Shown here piece after piece: positions 17,338 to 25,945 of a stretch of DNA of 64,000 nucleotides. The DNA is from Anianabacter salinae. GTDB taxonomy: Bacteria > Pseudomonadota > Alphaproteobacteria > Rhodobacterales > Rhodobacteraceae. The notes under the pieces were generated by a model, which was not told where the DNA came from, did not search any database, and saw only the letters and a list, made by a program, of their open reading frames with translations. Both the position numbers and the translations under genes were made by a program. The stretch lies in NCBI RefSeq assembly GCF_019061145.1, contig NZ_JAHQZS010000002.1, forward strand, positions 1 to 64,000, written 5' to 3'. The number at the start of each line of letters is the position of its first letter. Positions within the stretch are counted from its first letter, which is position 1.

Positions 17338-18648
17338 ATGGACCCGTTGTCGATCGGCATCGCCGCCTTCCTTGCGCTGTTCGCGCTTCTGATCCTGTCG
17401 GTCCCCATCGGCTTTGCCATGGCGATCTGCGGCGTGCTGGGCATCGGCGCGATCATCGGGCTGTCGCCCGCACTGGCGCTGTTCGGCACCACGGTGTTCG
17501 AGACGACCGTCACCTACAACCTGTCCATCGTGCCGCTGTTCGTGCTGATGGGCGCGATCGCCGCGCGGTCCGGCCTGTCGCGCGAACTGTATGACGCCTT
17601 CAACGCGTGGCTTGGCGCGTTCCGGGGCGGGCTGGCGCTGGCCACCGTGGGCGCCTGCGGCGCCTTTGCCGCGATCTGCGGATCGTCCGTCGCCACCGCC
17701 GCCACGATGAGCCGCGTCGCGCTGCCGGAGATGGAGCGTCTGGGCTATGCCCCGTCGCTGGCCACCGGATCGGTCGCGGCGGGGGGCATCATCGGCATCC
17801 TGATCCCGCCGTCGGTGATCCTGGTGCTGTATGGCATCCTGACCGAGACCTCGATCGGCGATCTGTTCATCGCTGGGATGCTGCCGGGCGTGCTCACCGT
17901 CGTGGGCTTCATGCTGGTGATCGCCCTGATGACGTGGCTGCGCCCGGGCATCGGCCCGGCGGGCGAGCGGTTCACCCTGCACCAGAAATTCGCCGCGCTT
18001 GGCCGCACCTGGGCGATCCTCATGCTGTTCGCGCTGGTGATCGGCGGCATCTATTTCGGCGTGTTCACCCCGACCGAGGCGGCGGGCATCGGCGCGGTCG
18101 GCGCCTTTGGCATCGCCGCGATGCGTGGCCGCCTGACCCGCGAGACGGTGCGAGAGGCGCTTCTGGAAACCGTCAAGACCAGCGCGATGATCTTCACCGT
18201 GCTGATCGGCGCGCTGACGCTGAACAACCTTGCCGTCTTTTCCGGCATGGCGTTCGCGCTGTCGAACTTCGTCGGCGGCATCGATGCGGCGCCTTGGGTC
18301 ATCATGGCGGTGATCCTGCTGATCTACCTCGTGCTTGGGTGCTTTCTGGACACGCTGGCGATGATCCTGCTGACGGTGCCGATCTTCACCCCAATCGTGA
18401 CCGGGCTTGGCTATGATCCGGTGTGGTTCGGGATCATCGTGGTGATGGTCGCGGAACTGGGCCTGATTACCCCGCCCATCGGGATGAATGTCTTTGTCAT
18501 CAAGGGCATGGCCCCGCATGTGAAGCTGACGGCGATCTACGCCGGGGTGATCCCTTTCGTCATCGCGCAGATGCTGCTCATCGTCATGGTCTTCGCGCTG
18601 CCGGACATCGCGCTGTGGCTGCCGGAAACCGCGCGGGCGTTCCGCTAG
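17338..18648 (+). CDS. dctM: TRAP transporter large permease
   Basis: A 436-residue polytopic protein of the DctM family, the ion-coupled channel of the TRAP system, with about 12 transmembrane helices. The start is ATG 17338 (MDPLSIGIAAFL), 4 nt after dctQ; a longer open frame upstream lies inside dctQ and encodes a cysteine-rich nonsense leader. Family motifs seen include CGSSVATAATM, IPPSVILVLYG, FTPTEAAGIGAVGAF and LITPPIGMNVFVIKG. The gene ends with a TAG that overlaps the convergent transglycosylase stop by 4 nt. Confidence 0.94.
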   Translation: MDPLSIGIAAFLALFALLILSVPIGFAMAICGVLGIGAIIGLSPALALFGTTVFETTVTYNLSIVPLFVLMGAIAARSGLSRELYDAFNAWLGAFRGGLALATVGACGAFAAICGSSVATAATMSRVALPEMERLGYAPSLATGSVAAGGIIGILIPPSVILVLYGILTETSIGDLFIAGMLPGVLTVVGFMLVIALMTWLRPGIGPAGERFTLHQKFAALGRTWAILMLFALVIGGIYFGVFTPTEAAGIGAVGAFGIAAMRGRLTRETVREALLETVKTSAMIFTVLIGALTLNNLAVFSGMAFALSNFVGGIDAAPWVIMAVILLIYLVLGCFLDTLAMILLTVPIFTPIVTGLGYDPVWFGIIVVMVAELGLITPPIGMNVFVIKGMAPHVKLTAIYAGVIPFVIAQMLLIVMVFALPDIALWLPETARAFR

Positions 18649-19436
18649 CCATCGATCTGGCGTGCCGTCAGCGCTATGGCCTGCTGATAGACGGTGGCGG
18701 CGTTCCATTCGTTCAGCACGCGGAAATTATGCGTGCCCTCGTCATAGGGCTGGCCGCTGCGCCAGCCCTTCTGCCGCAGGAAATGCGCGGTCGAGGCCAG
18801 CGAGTCGGTGAGGTTGTAAAGATCGACCGTGCCATCGCCGTTGCCGTCGCGCCCGAATTCGATCACGTTGCCCGGCAGGAACTGGGTGTGCCCGATCTCG
18901 CCGTGCGCGGCGCCGATCGAGCCCGGCTCCAGCCAGCCGCGGTCGATCATCTTCAGCGCGGCGACCAGATGTGGGCGGAAGAACGCGGCGCGGCGGCAGT
19001 CATAGGCCACGGTTGCGATGGACGACACCACGTTGTAGCCGCCGAAGGTGTTGCCGAACCCCGTCTCCATCCCGTGGATCGCCAGAAGGACGCCCGAGGG
19101 CACGCCATAGATCCGCTCCAGCGCGGCGTAGAAATCGGGGCTTTGCGCCTTTCGCTGGCGACCGATGCGGGCGATGGCATCCGTTCCGCGGATGCGCTTG
19201 AACTCGGACAGGGAATAGCGCACGCCGGTCTGGTTGCGGTCTGCGGAGATGGTGCCTTGGGAGTAGCTGGCGCTTTTCAGCGCCGCGAGGCCCGACGCCC
19301 CGACCCCCGCGCGCTGCGCCTCTGGCGCGAATTCGGACTTCCACGCCTCGAACCCGGAAGCGGTGTTCCCGCAGCTTGCCGCAATTCCGGCGGCAGGCAA
19401 CAGGCTGAGAAGGGCAGCGAAAAGCGTGATGCGCAT
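18645..19436 (-). CDS. Lytic murein transglycosylase (MltB/SLT_2 family)
   Basis: A 263-residue periplasmic enzyme cleaving MurNAc-GlcNAc bonds with anhydro-muramic acid formation. It has a signal peptide (MRITLFAALLSLLPAAGIAA) and Cys22 could be mature or lipid-linked, though no strong lipobox is seen. The catalytic Glu is in AIHGMETGFGNTFGGYN, and IGAAHGEIGHTQFLPGNV is a family motif. The length is short compared with MltB, matching the compact SLT_2 form of alphaproteobacteria. It is convergent with dctM, with a 4-nt overlap of stop codons. Confidence 0.9.
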   Translation of the reverse strand: MRITLFAALLSLLPAAGIAASCGNTASGFEAWKSEFAPEAQRAGVGASGLAALKSASYSQGTISADRNQTGVRYSLSEFKRIRGTDAIARIGRQRKAQSPDFYAALERIYGVPSGVLLAIHGMETGFGNTFGGYNVVSSIATVAYDCRRAAFFRPHLVAALKMIDRGWLEPGSIGAAHGEIGHTQFLPGNVIEFGRDGNGDGTVDLYNLTDSLASTAHFLRQKGWRSGQPYDEGTHNFRVLNEWNAATVYQQAIALTARQIDG

Positions 19437-19519
19437 CGGGGGACCTCGACGGTTGCGGGTTTATGGGCGAAGTCTAGGGCAGGGCGCCGGATGCGCCAAC
19501 AGCCGAGGGGAGCGGGCAG

Positions 19520-20932
19520 ATGGATCTGAGGGCAGAGACGGCGACGGGGCTGGTGGCGAAGCTGGCGACCGGCGCCCTGACGGCAGAGGCGCTGATGCAG
19601 GCGACGCTCGAGCGCATTGCGGCCGAGAACCCCAAGGTCAACGCCATCGTCGGCCTGCGTCCGGCGGATGCCCTGATGGACGAGGCGCGCCGCGCCGATG
19701 CCGTTGCACCCGCCGCGCGCGGGCCGCTGCACGGCCTGCCCATCGCGGTGAAGGACCTTGTGATGGTCAAGGGCATCCTGTCCACGATGGGCTCGCCCGC
19801 CTTTGCGGATCATGTGCCGGACCGCGACGACCTGCTTGCCGCGCGCCTGCGCGCAGCGGGCGCGATCCTGATCGGCAAGACCAACACGCCCGAATTCGGC
19901 CTTGGCAGCCACAGCTTCAACCCGGTGTATGGCGCCACGGTGAACCCCTATGATCCGGCGCGCGCGGCGGGCGGATCGTCGGGCGGGGCGGCGGCGGCGC
20001 TTGCGACCGGTATGCTGGCGCTGGCCGACGGGTCGGACATGATGGGCAGCCTGCGCAACCCGGCGGCCTGGTGCAATGTCTACGGGTTCCGCCCGACATG
20101 GGGGGTGGTCCCGTCCGAACCCGTGGGCGATCTGTTCCTGCATCCCCTGTCGACCGACGGCCCGATGGCCCGCTCGCCCGAGGATATCGCGCTGCTCCTC
20201 GGCGTGCTGGCGCGCCCGCATCCGCTGCAGCCTGCGCCGCGCGTCTTGCCTCCGTTTGACCTGCGCGCTTCGGTCGAAGGGCGCCGCATCGGCTGGCTGG
20301 GCGACTGGGGCGGCGCCTATGGGGTCGAGGACGGCATCCTTTCGCTGTGCGAGGACGCGCTTGCGACGTTCACCAGCCTCGGCGTCACTGTCGAGCCGGT
20401 CGCGCCCCCCTTCGAGGCCGCGAAGATCTGGCAAAGCTGGCTGACCTTGCGCCATTTCGCGGTCGCCGCACGGTTGGGCGTTCTCTACGACACCAACCCG
20501 GACGCCCTGAAGCCCGAGGCGATCTGGGAAGTCGAGGCGGGTCGCGCGCTGTCCGGCACCGATATTCAGGCGGCCAGTGCCATCCGGTCCGACTGGCACC
20601 GCGCGGCGGCGGCCCTGTTCGACCGCTACGACGCGCTTGTCCTGCCTTCGGCGCAGGTCTGGCCGTTCCCCGCAGTCTGGCGCTACCCCGAGATCGTCGC
20701 GGGGCGCGCGATGGACACCTATCACCGCTGGATGGAAGTCGTTGTGCCGGTCAGCCTGCTGGGCCTGCCCGCGCTTGCCATGCCTGCGGGGTTCGGGGCC
20801 GAAGGCGTAGGCAAGGGCCTTCCCATGGGGATGCAGATCTTCGGGCCGCGTGGCGCGGATACGGGAATCTTGCAACTGGGTCAGACGTATCACGGGGCCA
20901 CAGATTGGCCCGGGCGCGTTCCTCCGGGGTGA
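19520..20932 (+). CDS. Amidase (amidase signature family)
   Basis: A 470-residue amidase signature enzyme with a Ser-cisSer-Lys triad: Lys in LPIAVKDLVMVKG (about 78), cis-Ser and nucleophile region in RAAGGSSGGAAAALATGM (about 152-169). The substrate cannot be named; GatA is unlikely because gatB here is isolated and the C-terminal half (AFGAEGVGKGLPMGMQIFG) looks like a catabolic amidase. ATG 19520 follows GGGAGCGGGCAG. It diverges from the transglycosylase and is convergent with the MFS gene at 20946, with 13 nt between stops. Confidence 0.88.
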   Translation: MDLRAETATGLVAKLATGALTAEALMQATLERIAAENPKVNAIVGLRPADALMDEARRADAVAPAARGPLHGLPIAVKDLVMVKGILSTMGSPAFADHVPDRDDLLAARLRAAGAILIGKTNTPEFGLGSHSFNPVYGATVNPYDPARAAGGSSGGAAAALATGMLALADGSDMMGSLRNPAAWCNVYGFRPTWGVVPSEPVGDLFLHPLSTDGPMARSPEDIALLLGVLARPHPLQPAPRVLPPFDLRASVEGRRIGWLGDWGGAYGVEDGILSLCEDALATFTSLGVTVEPVAPPFEAAKIWQSWLTLRHFAVAARLGVLYDTNPDALKPEAIWEVEAGRALSGTDIQAASAIRSDWHRAAAALFDRYDALVLPSAQVWPFPAVWRYPEIVAGRAMDTYHRWMEVVVPVSLLGLPALAMPAGFGAEGVGKGLPMGMQIFGPRGADTGILQLGQTYHGATDWPGRVPPG

Positions 20933-20945
20933 GGACAGCGTACCT

Positions 20946-22466
20946 TTACCGGATGGTGCTGCTGGACGTGCCCTGATCCTTAGGAAGCACCGCGCCGCGC
21001 ATGCCGACCAGGGCGATCAGCGCCGACAGCAACGACAGCCCCGCCACGAAATATGCCACGGCGGCAAAGCCGGTGTTCGTCGCGGCGACGTGGCCCGCCG
21101 CGTTCGCTGTCTCGCCAAAGTCGCGCGTGCCGCCCGCCAGCCGGTAGGCATAGGCGGCAAGCGACCCCATCGCCGCCACCGACACCAGCCCCGCCATTCG
21201 CGAGACCGCGTTGTTCACGCCCGAGGCAGACCCCGTCTCGTGCGGCTCGACCGATCCCATGACGGCAGACGACAGCGGCGCGACGACCAGCGACATGCCG
21301 AACCCCATGACCGCCATGGCGGGCAGAACCTGCGTCCAGAACGCCTCGGCGTGGATGACGTAGCCAAGGATGGCAAAGCCCGCCGCGACGATGGCCGCGC
21401 CCAAGGCGACAAGGCGCCCCGCGCCGATCCTGTCGCCAAGTCGCCCCATGCGCCGGGACAGCAGCGCGATGAACAGGGACAGCGGGGCAAAGGCCATGCT
21501 CGCCTCGATCTCGGAGACGCCCCAGCCCGCGATGACGGTCATCGGCAGGAAGAACAGCACGGCGGACAGCGCGAAGTAGAGGCAGAAGGTGGCGGCGTTG
21601 GCCGCGCTGAAAATGCGGCTGCGGAACAGGCGCAGGTCCAGCATGGGGCTGATGCTGCGCCGCTCGACGATCAGGAACAGCACCAGGAACACGACGCCCG
21701 CCGCCGCGAAGAGCCAGGGCGCTGGCGGCCAGCCTGACCGCACGGCGCCGGTCAGCGCCCAGCTGACGCAGCCAAGGCCAAGGATCGCCAGCAGGATGCC
21801 GGGAACGTCGATGCCCTTTTCGGGCTGCGAGCGATCCTCGTGGATGTAGAGATACAGAAGGATCAGCGAGACCGCGCCGAGCGGCAGGTTGATCGCAAAG
21901 ATCCAGCGCCACATCTCTGGCCCGCCCGCGCTGAGCAGTCCCGCGCCGATAAGCGGACCCGCCGCCGTGGTGATGGCCGAGGAGGCCGCCCAGCTTCCGA
22001 TGGCGGCGCTGCGCAGTTCGCGCGGATAGGCGCGGCTGACCACGGCCAGCGATCCGGGCACCATGAACCCCGCGCCCACGCCCTGCACCAGGCGCGCGGC
22101 GATCAGCACGCTGGCGGTCGGGGCCAGTGCGCAGACCAGCGACGCGGCCATGAACAGCGCGATCCCCAACCCGAACACCCGGGCAAGGCCGAACCGGTCG
22201 CCGAAGGCGCCGCCGACCAGAACCAGTGACGACAGCGTCAGCATGTAGGCGTTGTTGATCCACTGCACCTGCGTCAGCCCCGCCTCGAGCGAGACGCGCA
22301 TGGCAGGGACGGCGATGGCCACGACGGTGCCGTCGATGAAGCCCATCGCTGCGGCAAGGATCGCCGCCCAAAGGATCAGGCGGCGATGTTCCGGCCGTAC
22401 GAAACCTTCATGAAAAATGGGCACCGCAGAGGTCTGCGATGCCCCTTCTGGGCGTTGGGCCGTCAA
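20946..22466 (-). CDS. MFS drug efflux transporter (DHA2/EmrB-like)
   Basis: A 506-residue major facilitator with about 14 transmembrane helices. The first helix carries FIDGTVVAIAVPAM, the DHA2 signature, and GDRFGLARVF in loop 2-3 matches motif A. It probably exports hydrophobic compounds by proton antiport. The open frame begins with TTG at 22466, only 3 nt after the bactofilin stop, and no strong ribosome site is seen; a GTG at 22424 is an alternative start. It is the last gene of the M23-bactofilin transcript. The start is uncertain, the family firm. Confidence 0.85.
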   Translation of the reverse strand: MTAQRPEGASQTSAVPIFHEGFVRPEHRRLILWAAILAAAMGFIDGTVVAIAVPAMRVSLEAGLTQVQWINNAYMLTLSSLVLVGGAFGDRFGLARVFGLGIALFMAASLVCALAPTASVLIAARLVQGVGAGFMVPGSLAVVSRAYPRELRSAAIGSWAASSAITTAAGPLIGAGLLSAGGPEMWRWIFAINLPLGAVSLILLYLYIHEDRSQPEKGIDVPGILLAILGLGCVSWALTGAVRSGWPPAPWLFAAAGVVFLVLFLIVERRSISPMLDLRLFRSRIFSAANAATFCLYFALSAVLFFLPMTVIAGWGVSEIEASMAFAPLSLFIALLSRRMGRLGDRIGAGRLVALGAAIVAAGFAILGYVIHAEAFWTQVLPAMAVMGFGMSLVVAPLSSAVMGSVEPHETGSASGVNNAVSRMAGLVSVAAMGSLAAYAYRLAGGTRDFGETANAAGHVAATNTGFAAVAYFVAGLSLLSALIALVGMRGAVLPKDQGTSSSTIR

Positions 22467-22469
22467 GAC

Positions 22470-23078
22470 TTAGCTTTGGGCCGAGGCTGGCTTGGACGGG
22501 GTGCTGCCGCCAGTCGAGCCGCCGGTCGATCCGCTGCCTTGGCTGCTGCCCGACGACTGCGGCGCAGCCGAAGAGGCGGGGGCGGCGGGCTTTGCGCCGC
22601 TGCCGGGAACACCGCGGTTCGATCCAGCGTTAAGCGGGTCTTCCTGGCGTTGCACGGAGCCTTCGAAGTGGGCGCCGGATTCGATGGCGATCGTCTTGTG
22701 GATGATGTCACCCTCGACCCGCGCGGTCGACGTCAGGCGCACCTTGAGACCGCGCACGCGGCCCACGATACGGCCGTTCACGACCACGTCGTCGGCCATC
22801 ACTTCGCCGCGGATGGTCGCGCTTTCGCCGACGGTCAGCAGGTGGGCGCGAATGTCGCCTTCCACGGTGCCTTCGACCTGGATGTCGCCCGAGGTCTTGA
22901 GGTTGCCGACGACGGTCAGGTCCGAGGACAGGATCGACGCAGGCGGCTTTGCCTTGGGCGCGCTCGACGCATAATCCGGTGCCGACGCGCGGGGCGCCGA
23001 CGCTTCGGGCATGCGGGGGGACTGGTCGTCGCCTTGGGTCTTGGGACCAGGCTCGTTGATCCTGCTTTTAGAAAACAT
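22470..23078 (-). CDS. Bactofilin (polymer-forming cytoskeletal protein)
   Basis: A 202-residue bactofilin. The central beta-helix domain spans about 48-140 (SDLTVVGNLKTSGDIQVEGTV, GESATIRGEVMADDVVVNG, STARVEGDIIHKTIAIES), flanked by Pro/Ala/Ser-rich disordered tails, the C-terminal one unusually long and Gly/Ser-rich. Bactofilins form nucleotide-independent filaments that localise wall enzymes and control cell shape. The gene overlaps the upstream M23 peptidase by 11 nt and has its own AGGAAG ribosome site inside that gene. The pairing with an M23 peptidase is known from Caulobacter relatives and Helicobacter and predicts a shared job in local peptidoglycan remodelling. Confidence 0.93.
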   Translation of the reverse strand: MFSKSRINEPGPKTQGDDQSPRMPEASAPRASAPDYASSAPKAKPPASILSSDLTVVGNLKTSGDIQVEGTVEGDIRAHLLTVGESATIRGEVMADDVVVNGRIVGRVRGLKVRLTSTARVEGDIIHKTIAIESGAHFEGSVQRQEDPLNAGSNRGVPGSGAKPAAPASSAAPQSSGSSQGSGSTGGSTGGSTPSKPASAQS

Positions 23079-24387
23079 TGCTTCCTGCCTTGATGTAGGT
23101 CATCGGATTGACGGGCTTTCCGTTGACGCGCACTTCGTAGTGCAAATGGGTGCCCGTCGATCTTCCGGTATTGCCCATATCACCGATCCGGTCGCCTTTC
23201 GATACTCTTTGACCTTCGGACACGCGGATTCGTGACATGTGAGCATAGCGCGTTTCTGTGCCGAACTCATGCTGAATCTCGACGAGGTTGCCGTAGCCTG
23301 ATTGGCGCCCGGCAAAACTCACGACGCCATCTGCGGTTGCATAGATCGCGGTGCCGTGGGAACCGGCGAAATCGGTGCCGTTGTGCATCCGGCCCCAGCG
23401 CGGGCCGAAACCCGAAGTATAGCGGAACGAGTCGCGGATCGGGATGTCGAAGGGCAGAAGTTCGGCGGCCATCCGGTACATGTTCATCCGGTCGAGCCGT
23501 TCGAGAATCTGGTTGGCGCGGACCGAGTCGGCGTCCGGTGTCTCGCCCTTTGTCGAAAACGTGATCGGGGTCAGCGGGCCGCCCTGGCCGGAATAGCCCT
23601 GGCGCACGGTCTTGATGATGTCGTCGGTGTTCATCCCGGCGGCGCGGAACATCTTGTCGAGAGGTTCGACCGACACGGTCACCGCGTCCTCGAGTTGCTC
23701 GAAGATGCGGTCGTTGCGCTCTTCGATCAACTCGCGCTCAAAGCGCATGTCGTCGACGGTGCTGCGCGCTTCTTGCGCCATCATGGCCAGCTGGTCACGC
23801 TCGACCGCCGTGCCCGACAGGGCGGCGGTCAGGAAATCCACCGTGACCGTGGCATCGGCAAGCTGCGCCTCGGCGTGGCCCAGCGTGTCGCCCGAATTCT
23901 CGATCCGTGCCTCAAGCGTTTCGGCACGTCCGCGCGCATCGTCCCGCTCGCGCATCGCGCGACGCAGGGTGGTCTGGATCACCTCGATGCCTGTTTCCAG
24001 CTCGCGCAGCCGTTCCTCGGACGCCAGCAGCATCGACTGCATGTCGCTGACCTGCGCCAGCGCCTTGCTGAACCGGTCCTGCGCGGCGCGCGCTTCTTCG
24101 GCGCGGGCGTCACGCTCGGTCGAGAGGGAATTGAGGCGCTGTTCGTAAAGATCGCGTTCGCGTTCGGCCTGATCGCGCAGGCTGCCCGAGCCGATGGAAT
24201 CCATCAGAAGGATTGCGGTGGCGACGATCGCCCAGCCGACGAAAAGCGTGGTGCCGATCCAGCCGATGGCCTGGGTGGCGGGGGAAAGGCGGATGAAGCG
24301 GGTTTCGGTGTCTGATCTGAGAAAGACGCGCTGTTCCGGAAAGCGGCGTTCCAACGCTGTCGAAAATCGTCTGATCGGTCCGAACAT
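23068..24387 (-). CDS. M23-family peptidoglycan endopeptidase (LytM domain)
   Basis: A 439-residue single-pass protein. I start it at ATG 24387 (MFGPIRRFSTALERRFPEQR); the longer open frame adds a leader without family character. A transmembrane helix lies at about 40-62 (IGWIGTTLFVGWAIVATAIL), then a coiled coil (about 70-215), then the LytM domain near the C-terminus. The zinc ligands are present: HNGTDFAGSHG (His, Asp) and THLHYEVRVNG (HxH), so it should be active rather than an EnvC-type activator. It is co-transcribed with bactofilin (11-nt overlap). It probably cuts peptide cross-links at sites marked by bactofilin filaments. Confidence 0.92.
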   Translation of the reverse strand: MFGPIRRFSTALERRFPEQRVFLRSDTETRFIRLSPATQAIGWIGTTLFVGWAIVATAILLMDSIGSGSLRDQAERERDLYEQRLNSLSTERDARAEEARAAQDRFSKALAQVSDMQSMLLASEERLRELETGIEVIQTTLRRAMRERDDARGRAETLEARIENSGDTLGHAEAQLADATVTVDFLTAALSGTAVERDQLAMMAQEARSTVDDMRFERELIEERNDRIFEQLEDAVTVSVEPLDKMFRAAGMNTDDIIKTVRQGYSGQGGPLTPITFSTKGETPDADSVRANQILERLDRMNMYRMAAELLPFDIPIRDSFRYTSGFGPRWGRMHNGTDFAGSHGTAIYATADGVVSFAGRQSGYGNLVEIQHEFGTETRYAHMSRIRVSEGQRVSKGDRIGDMGNTGRSTGTHLHYEVRVNGKPVNPMTYIKAGSNVF

Positions 24388-24598
24388 GCCGTTCTGTCCC
24401 CGTCTGCCCCAATTCCCCACACGGCTGGACCGGTCCCATCGGCCAGCCGTGCGTTGCAAGGTGCTTAGCGAGCGATCGTCGCTGTCGCAACGATTTTGCT
24501 CGAATGCATTACCTGTCGGCGCCAATTTCCCGATATTTGGGCATTTTCTTGCCGATACCGTGACGGCATTGCGGCCGGATTCTACACGTTCGGGTAGG

Positions 24599-25417
24599 TT
24601 ACGCCCCTGTTGTTTCCTCGGTGAGCGGCCAGTAGAAATCCGGCGGAAGCCCTGCTTCTGCGCGTTTTTCCTCGTTGAAGGGCGGTTTCAGCTGGCCGTG
24701 GAAGTACCTGCGCACCAGTTCGTGGAACGCCTCCTTGGGGTCTTTCTCATGGCGCCCGCACAGGAAATGAAACCACTTCGAGCCATAGGCGACATGGGCG
24801 ACTTCCTCGGCATAGATCGTCGTCAGGGCGGCAACGGCGCTGTCCGCGCCCGCCTTGCGAAAGATCTCGATCATGCCGGGTGTGACATCGAGGCCGCGCG
24901 CCTCGAGCACCATGGGAACGACGGCCAGCCGCCCCATCAGGTCCTCGGCCGTATCCTCGGCCGCGCGCCACATGCCCGCATGCGCGGGCATCGCGCCATA
25001 GAAACTGCCCATCTCTTCAAGGCAGTCGCAGACAAGGTTGAAGTGCTTGGCCTCTTCATCGCCGGACTTCACCCAGTCGTCGTAGAACCCCATCGGCATC
25101 GGCACGTCGGTGAACCGCGCAAGGATGTCCCAATGCAGGTCGACCGCGTTCAACTCGATATGCGCCACGGCGTGCAGCAGCGCCTCGCGCCCCTTCTCGC
25201 TGCCGGGGCGGCGGCGCGGCACGTCGCGGGGACTGAGCAGTTCAGGCCGGTCCGGGCGCGCGGGACGCAGCGGCGGCGCCGCGCGCCCCAGCGGCAAGGG
25301 CGCTCCAGCCTCGCGCGCGGCGAACCATTCAGCGGCATTCGCGCGCGCGATGCGGGTCTTTTCCCTGCCGTCCGAGGTCGTCAGCACCTCGACCGCCATC
25401 TGTGCCAGCGTGCGCAT
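24599..25417 (-). CDS. DUF455 ferritin-like protein
   Basis: A 272-residue protein of the DUF455 family with a ferritin-like four-helix core. Candidate metal ligands lie in AHIELNAVDLHWD, SGDEEAKHFNLVCDCLEE and TIYAEEVAHVAYGSKWF, each a helix with Glu and His in the ExxH spacing of di-iron proteins. The function of the family is not established. I choose the ATG at 25417, which overlaps the bcp stop as TGATG; a GTG at 25420 is one codon upstream. Translational coupling to bcp suggests a role linked to oxidant stress, which is inference. Confidence 0.85.
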   Translation of the reverse strand: MRTLAQMAVEVLTTSDGREKTRIARANAAEWFAAREAGAPLPLGRAAPPLRPARPDRPELLSPRDVPRRRPGSEKGREALLHAVAHIELNAVDLHWDILARFTDVPMPMGFYDDWVKSGDEEAKHFNLVCDCLEEMGSFYGAMPAHAGMWRAAEDTAEDLMGRLAVVPMVLEARGLDVTPGMIEIFRKAGADSAVAALTTIYAEEVAHVAYGSKWFHFLCGRHEKDPKEAFHELVRRYFHGQLKPPFNEEKRAEAGLPPDFYWPLTEETTGA

Positions 25418-25878
25418 CACAGCGACTTCACCGCCTCCAGAACCTCATCGACATGGCCGGGCACCTTCACCTTGCGCCAGGTGTGGGCGATGTTGCCTTG
25501 ACGATCGATCACGAAGGTCGACCGCTCGATGCCCATGAATTTCTTGCCGTACATGCTTTTCTCGGCCCAGACGCCATAGCTTTCGCACACGTCGCTGTCC
25601 TCGTCCGACGCGAGGATGACCCCCAGCCCGTACTTGTCGCGGAACTTGTCGTGCTTGGCCACGCTGTCCTTGGAGACGCCGATCACGACCGCGCCCGCCG
25701 CTTCGAAGGCGGCCAGATGCTCGGTAAAGCCCTGCGCCTGTTTCGTGCAGCCAGAGGTGTCATCTTTGGGGTAGAAATACAGCACCACGATCTGGCCCTT
25801 GTGGTCCGACAATGTGACCTCGCCGCCGCCGTCGCGGGGCAGGGTGAAATCCGGTGCGGTCTGTCCGATCTGTGTCAT
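25417..25878 (-). CDS. bcp: Peroxiredoxin of the Bcp/PrxQ family
   Basis: A 153-residue thiol peroxidase reducing hydroperoxides. The peroxidatic Cys is in YPKDDTSGCTKQAQGF (about 46). In many Bcp proteins a resolving Cys sits five residues later (CxxxxC); here that position is Gln, so the enzyme is a 1-Cys type or uses another Cys such as that in SDVCESYGVW (about 95). The C-terminal VPGHVDEVLEAVKSL is typical. It is divergent from the AsmA-like gene (67 nt) and coupled to DUF455. Confidence 0.93.
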   Translation of the reverse strand: MTQIGQTAPDFTLPRDGGGEVTLSDHKGQIVVLYFYPKDDTSGCTKQAQGFTEHLAAFEAAGAVVIGVSKDSVAKHDKFRDKYGLGVILASDEDSDVCESYGVWAEKSMYGKKFMGIERSTFVIDRQGNIAHTWRKVKVPGHVDEVLEAVKSL

Positions 25879-25945
25879 GCGAAGGTGATCCCGTTGGCGT
25901 TTCGATGCGCTTTCGTTCTAGGGCCAAACGCGCGAAGATAAACCC

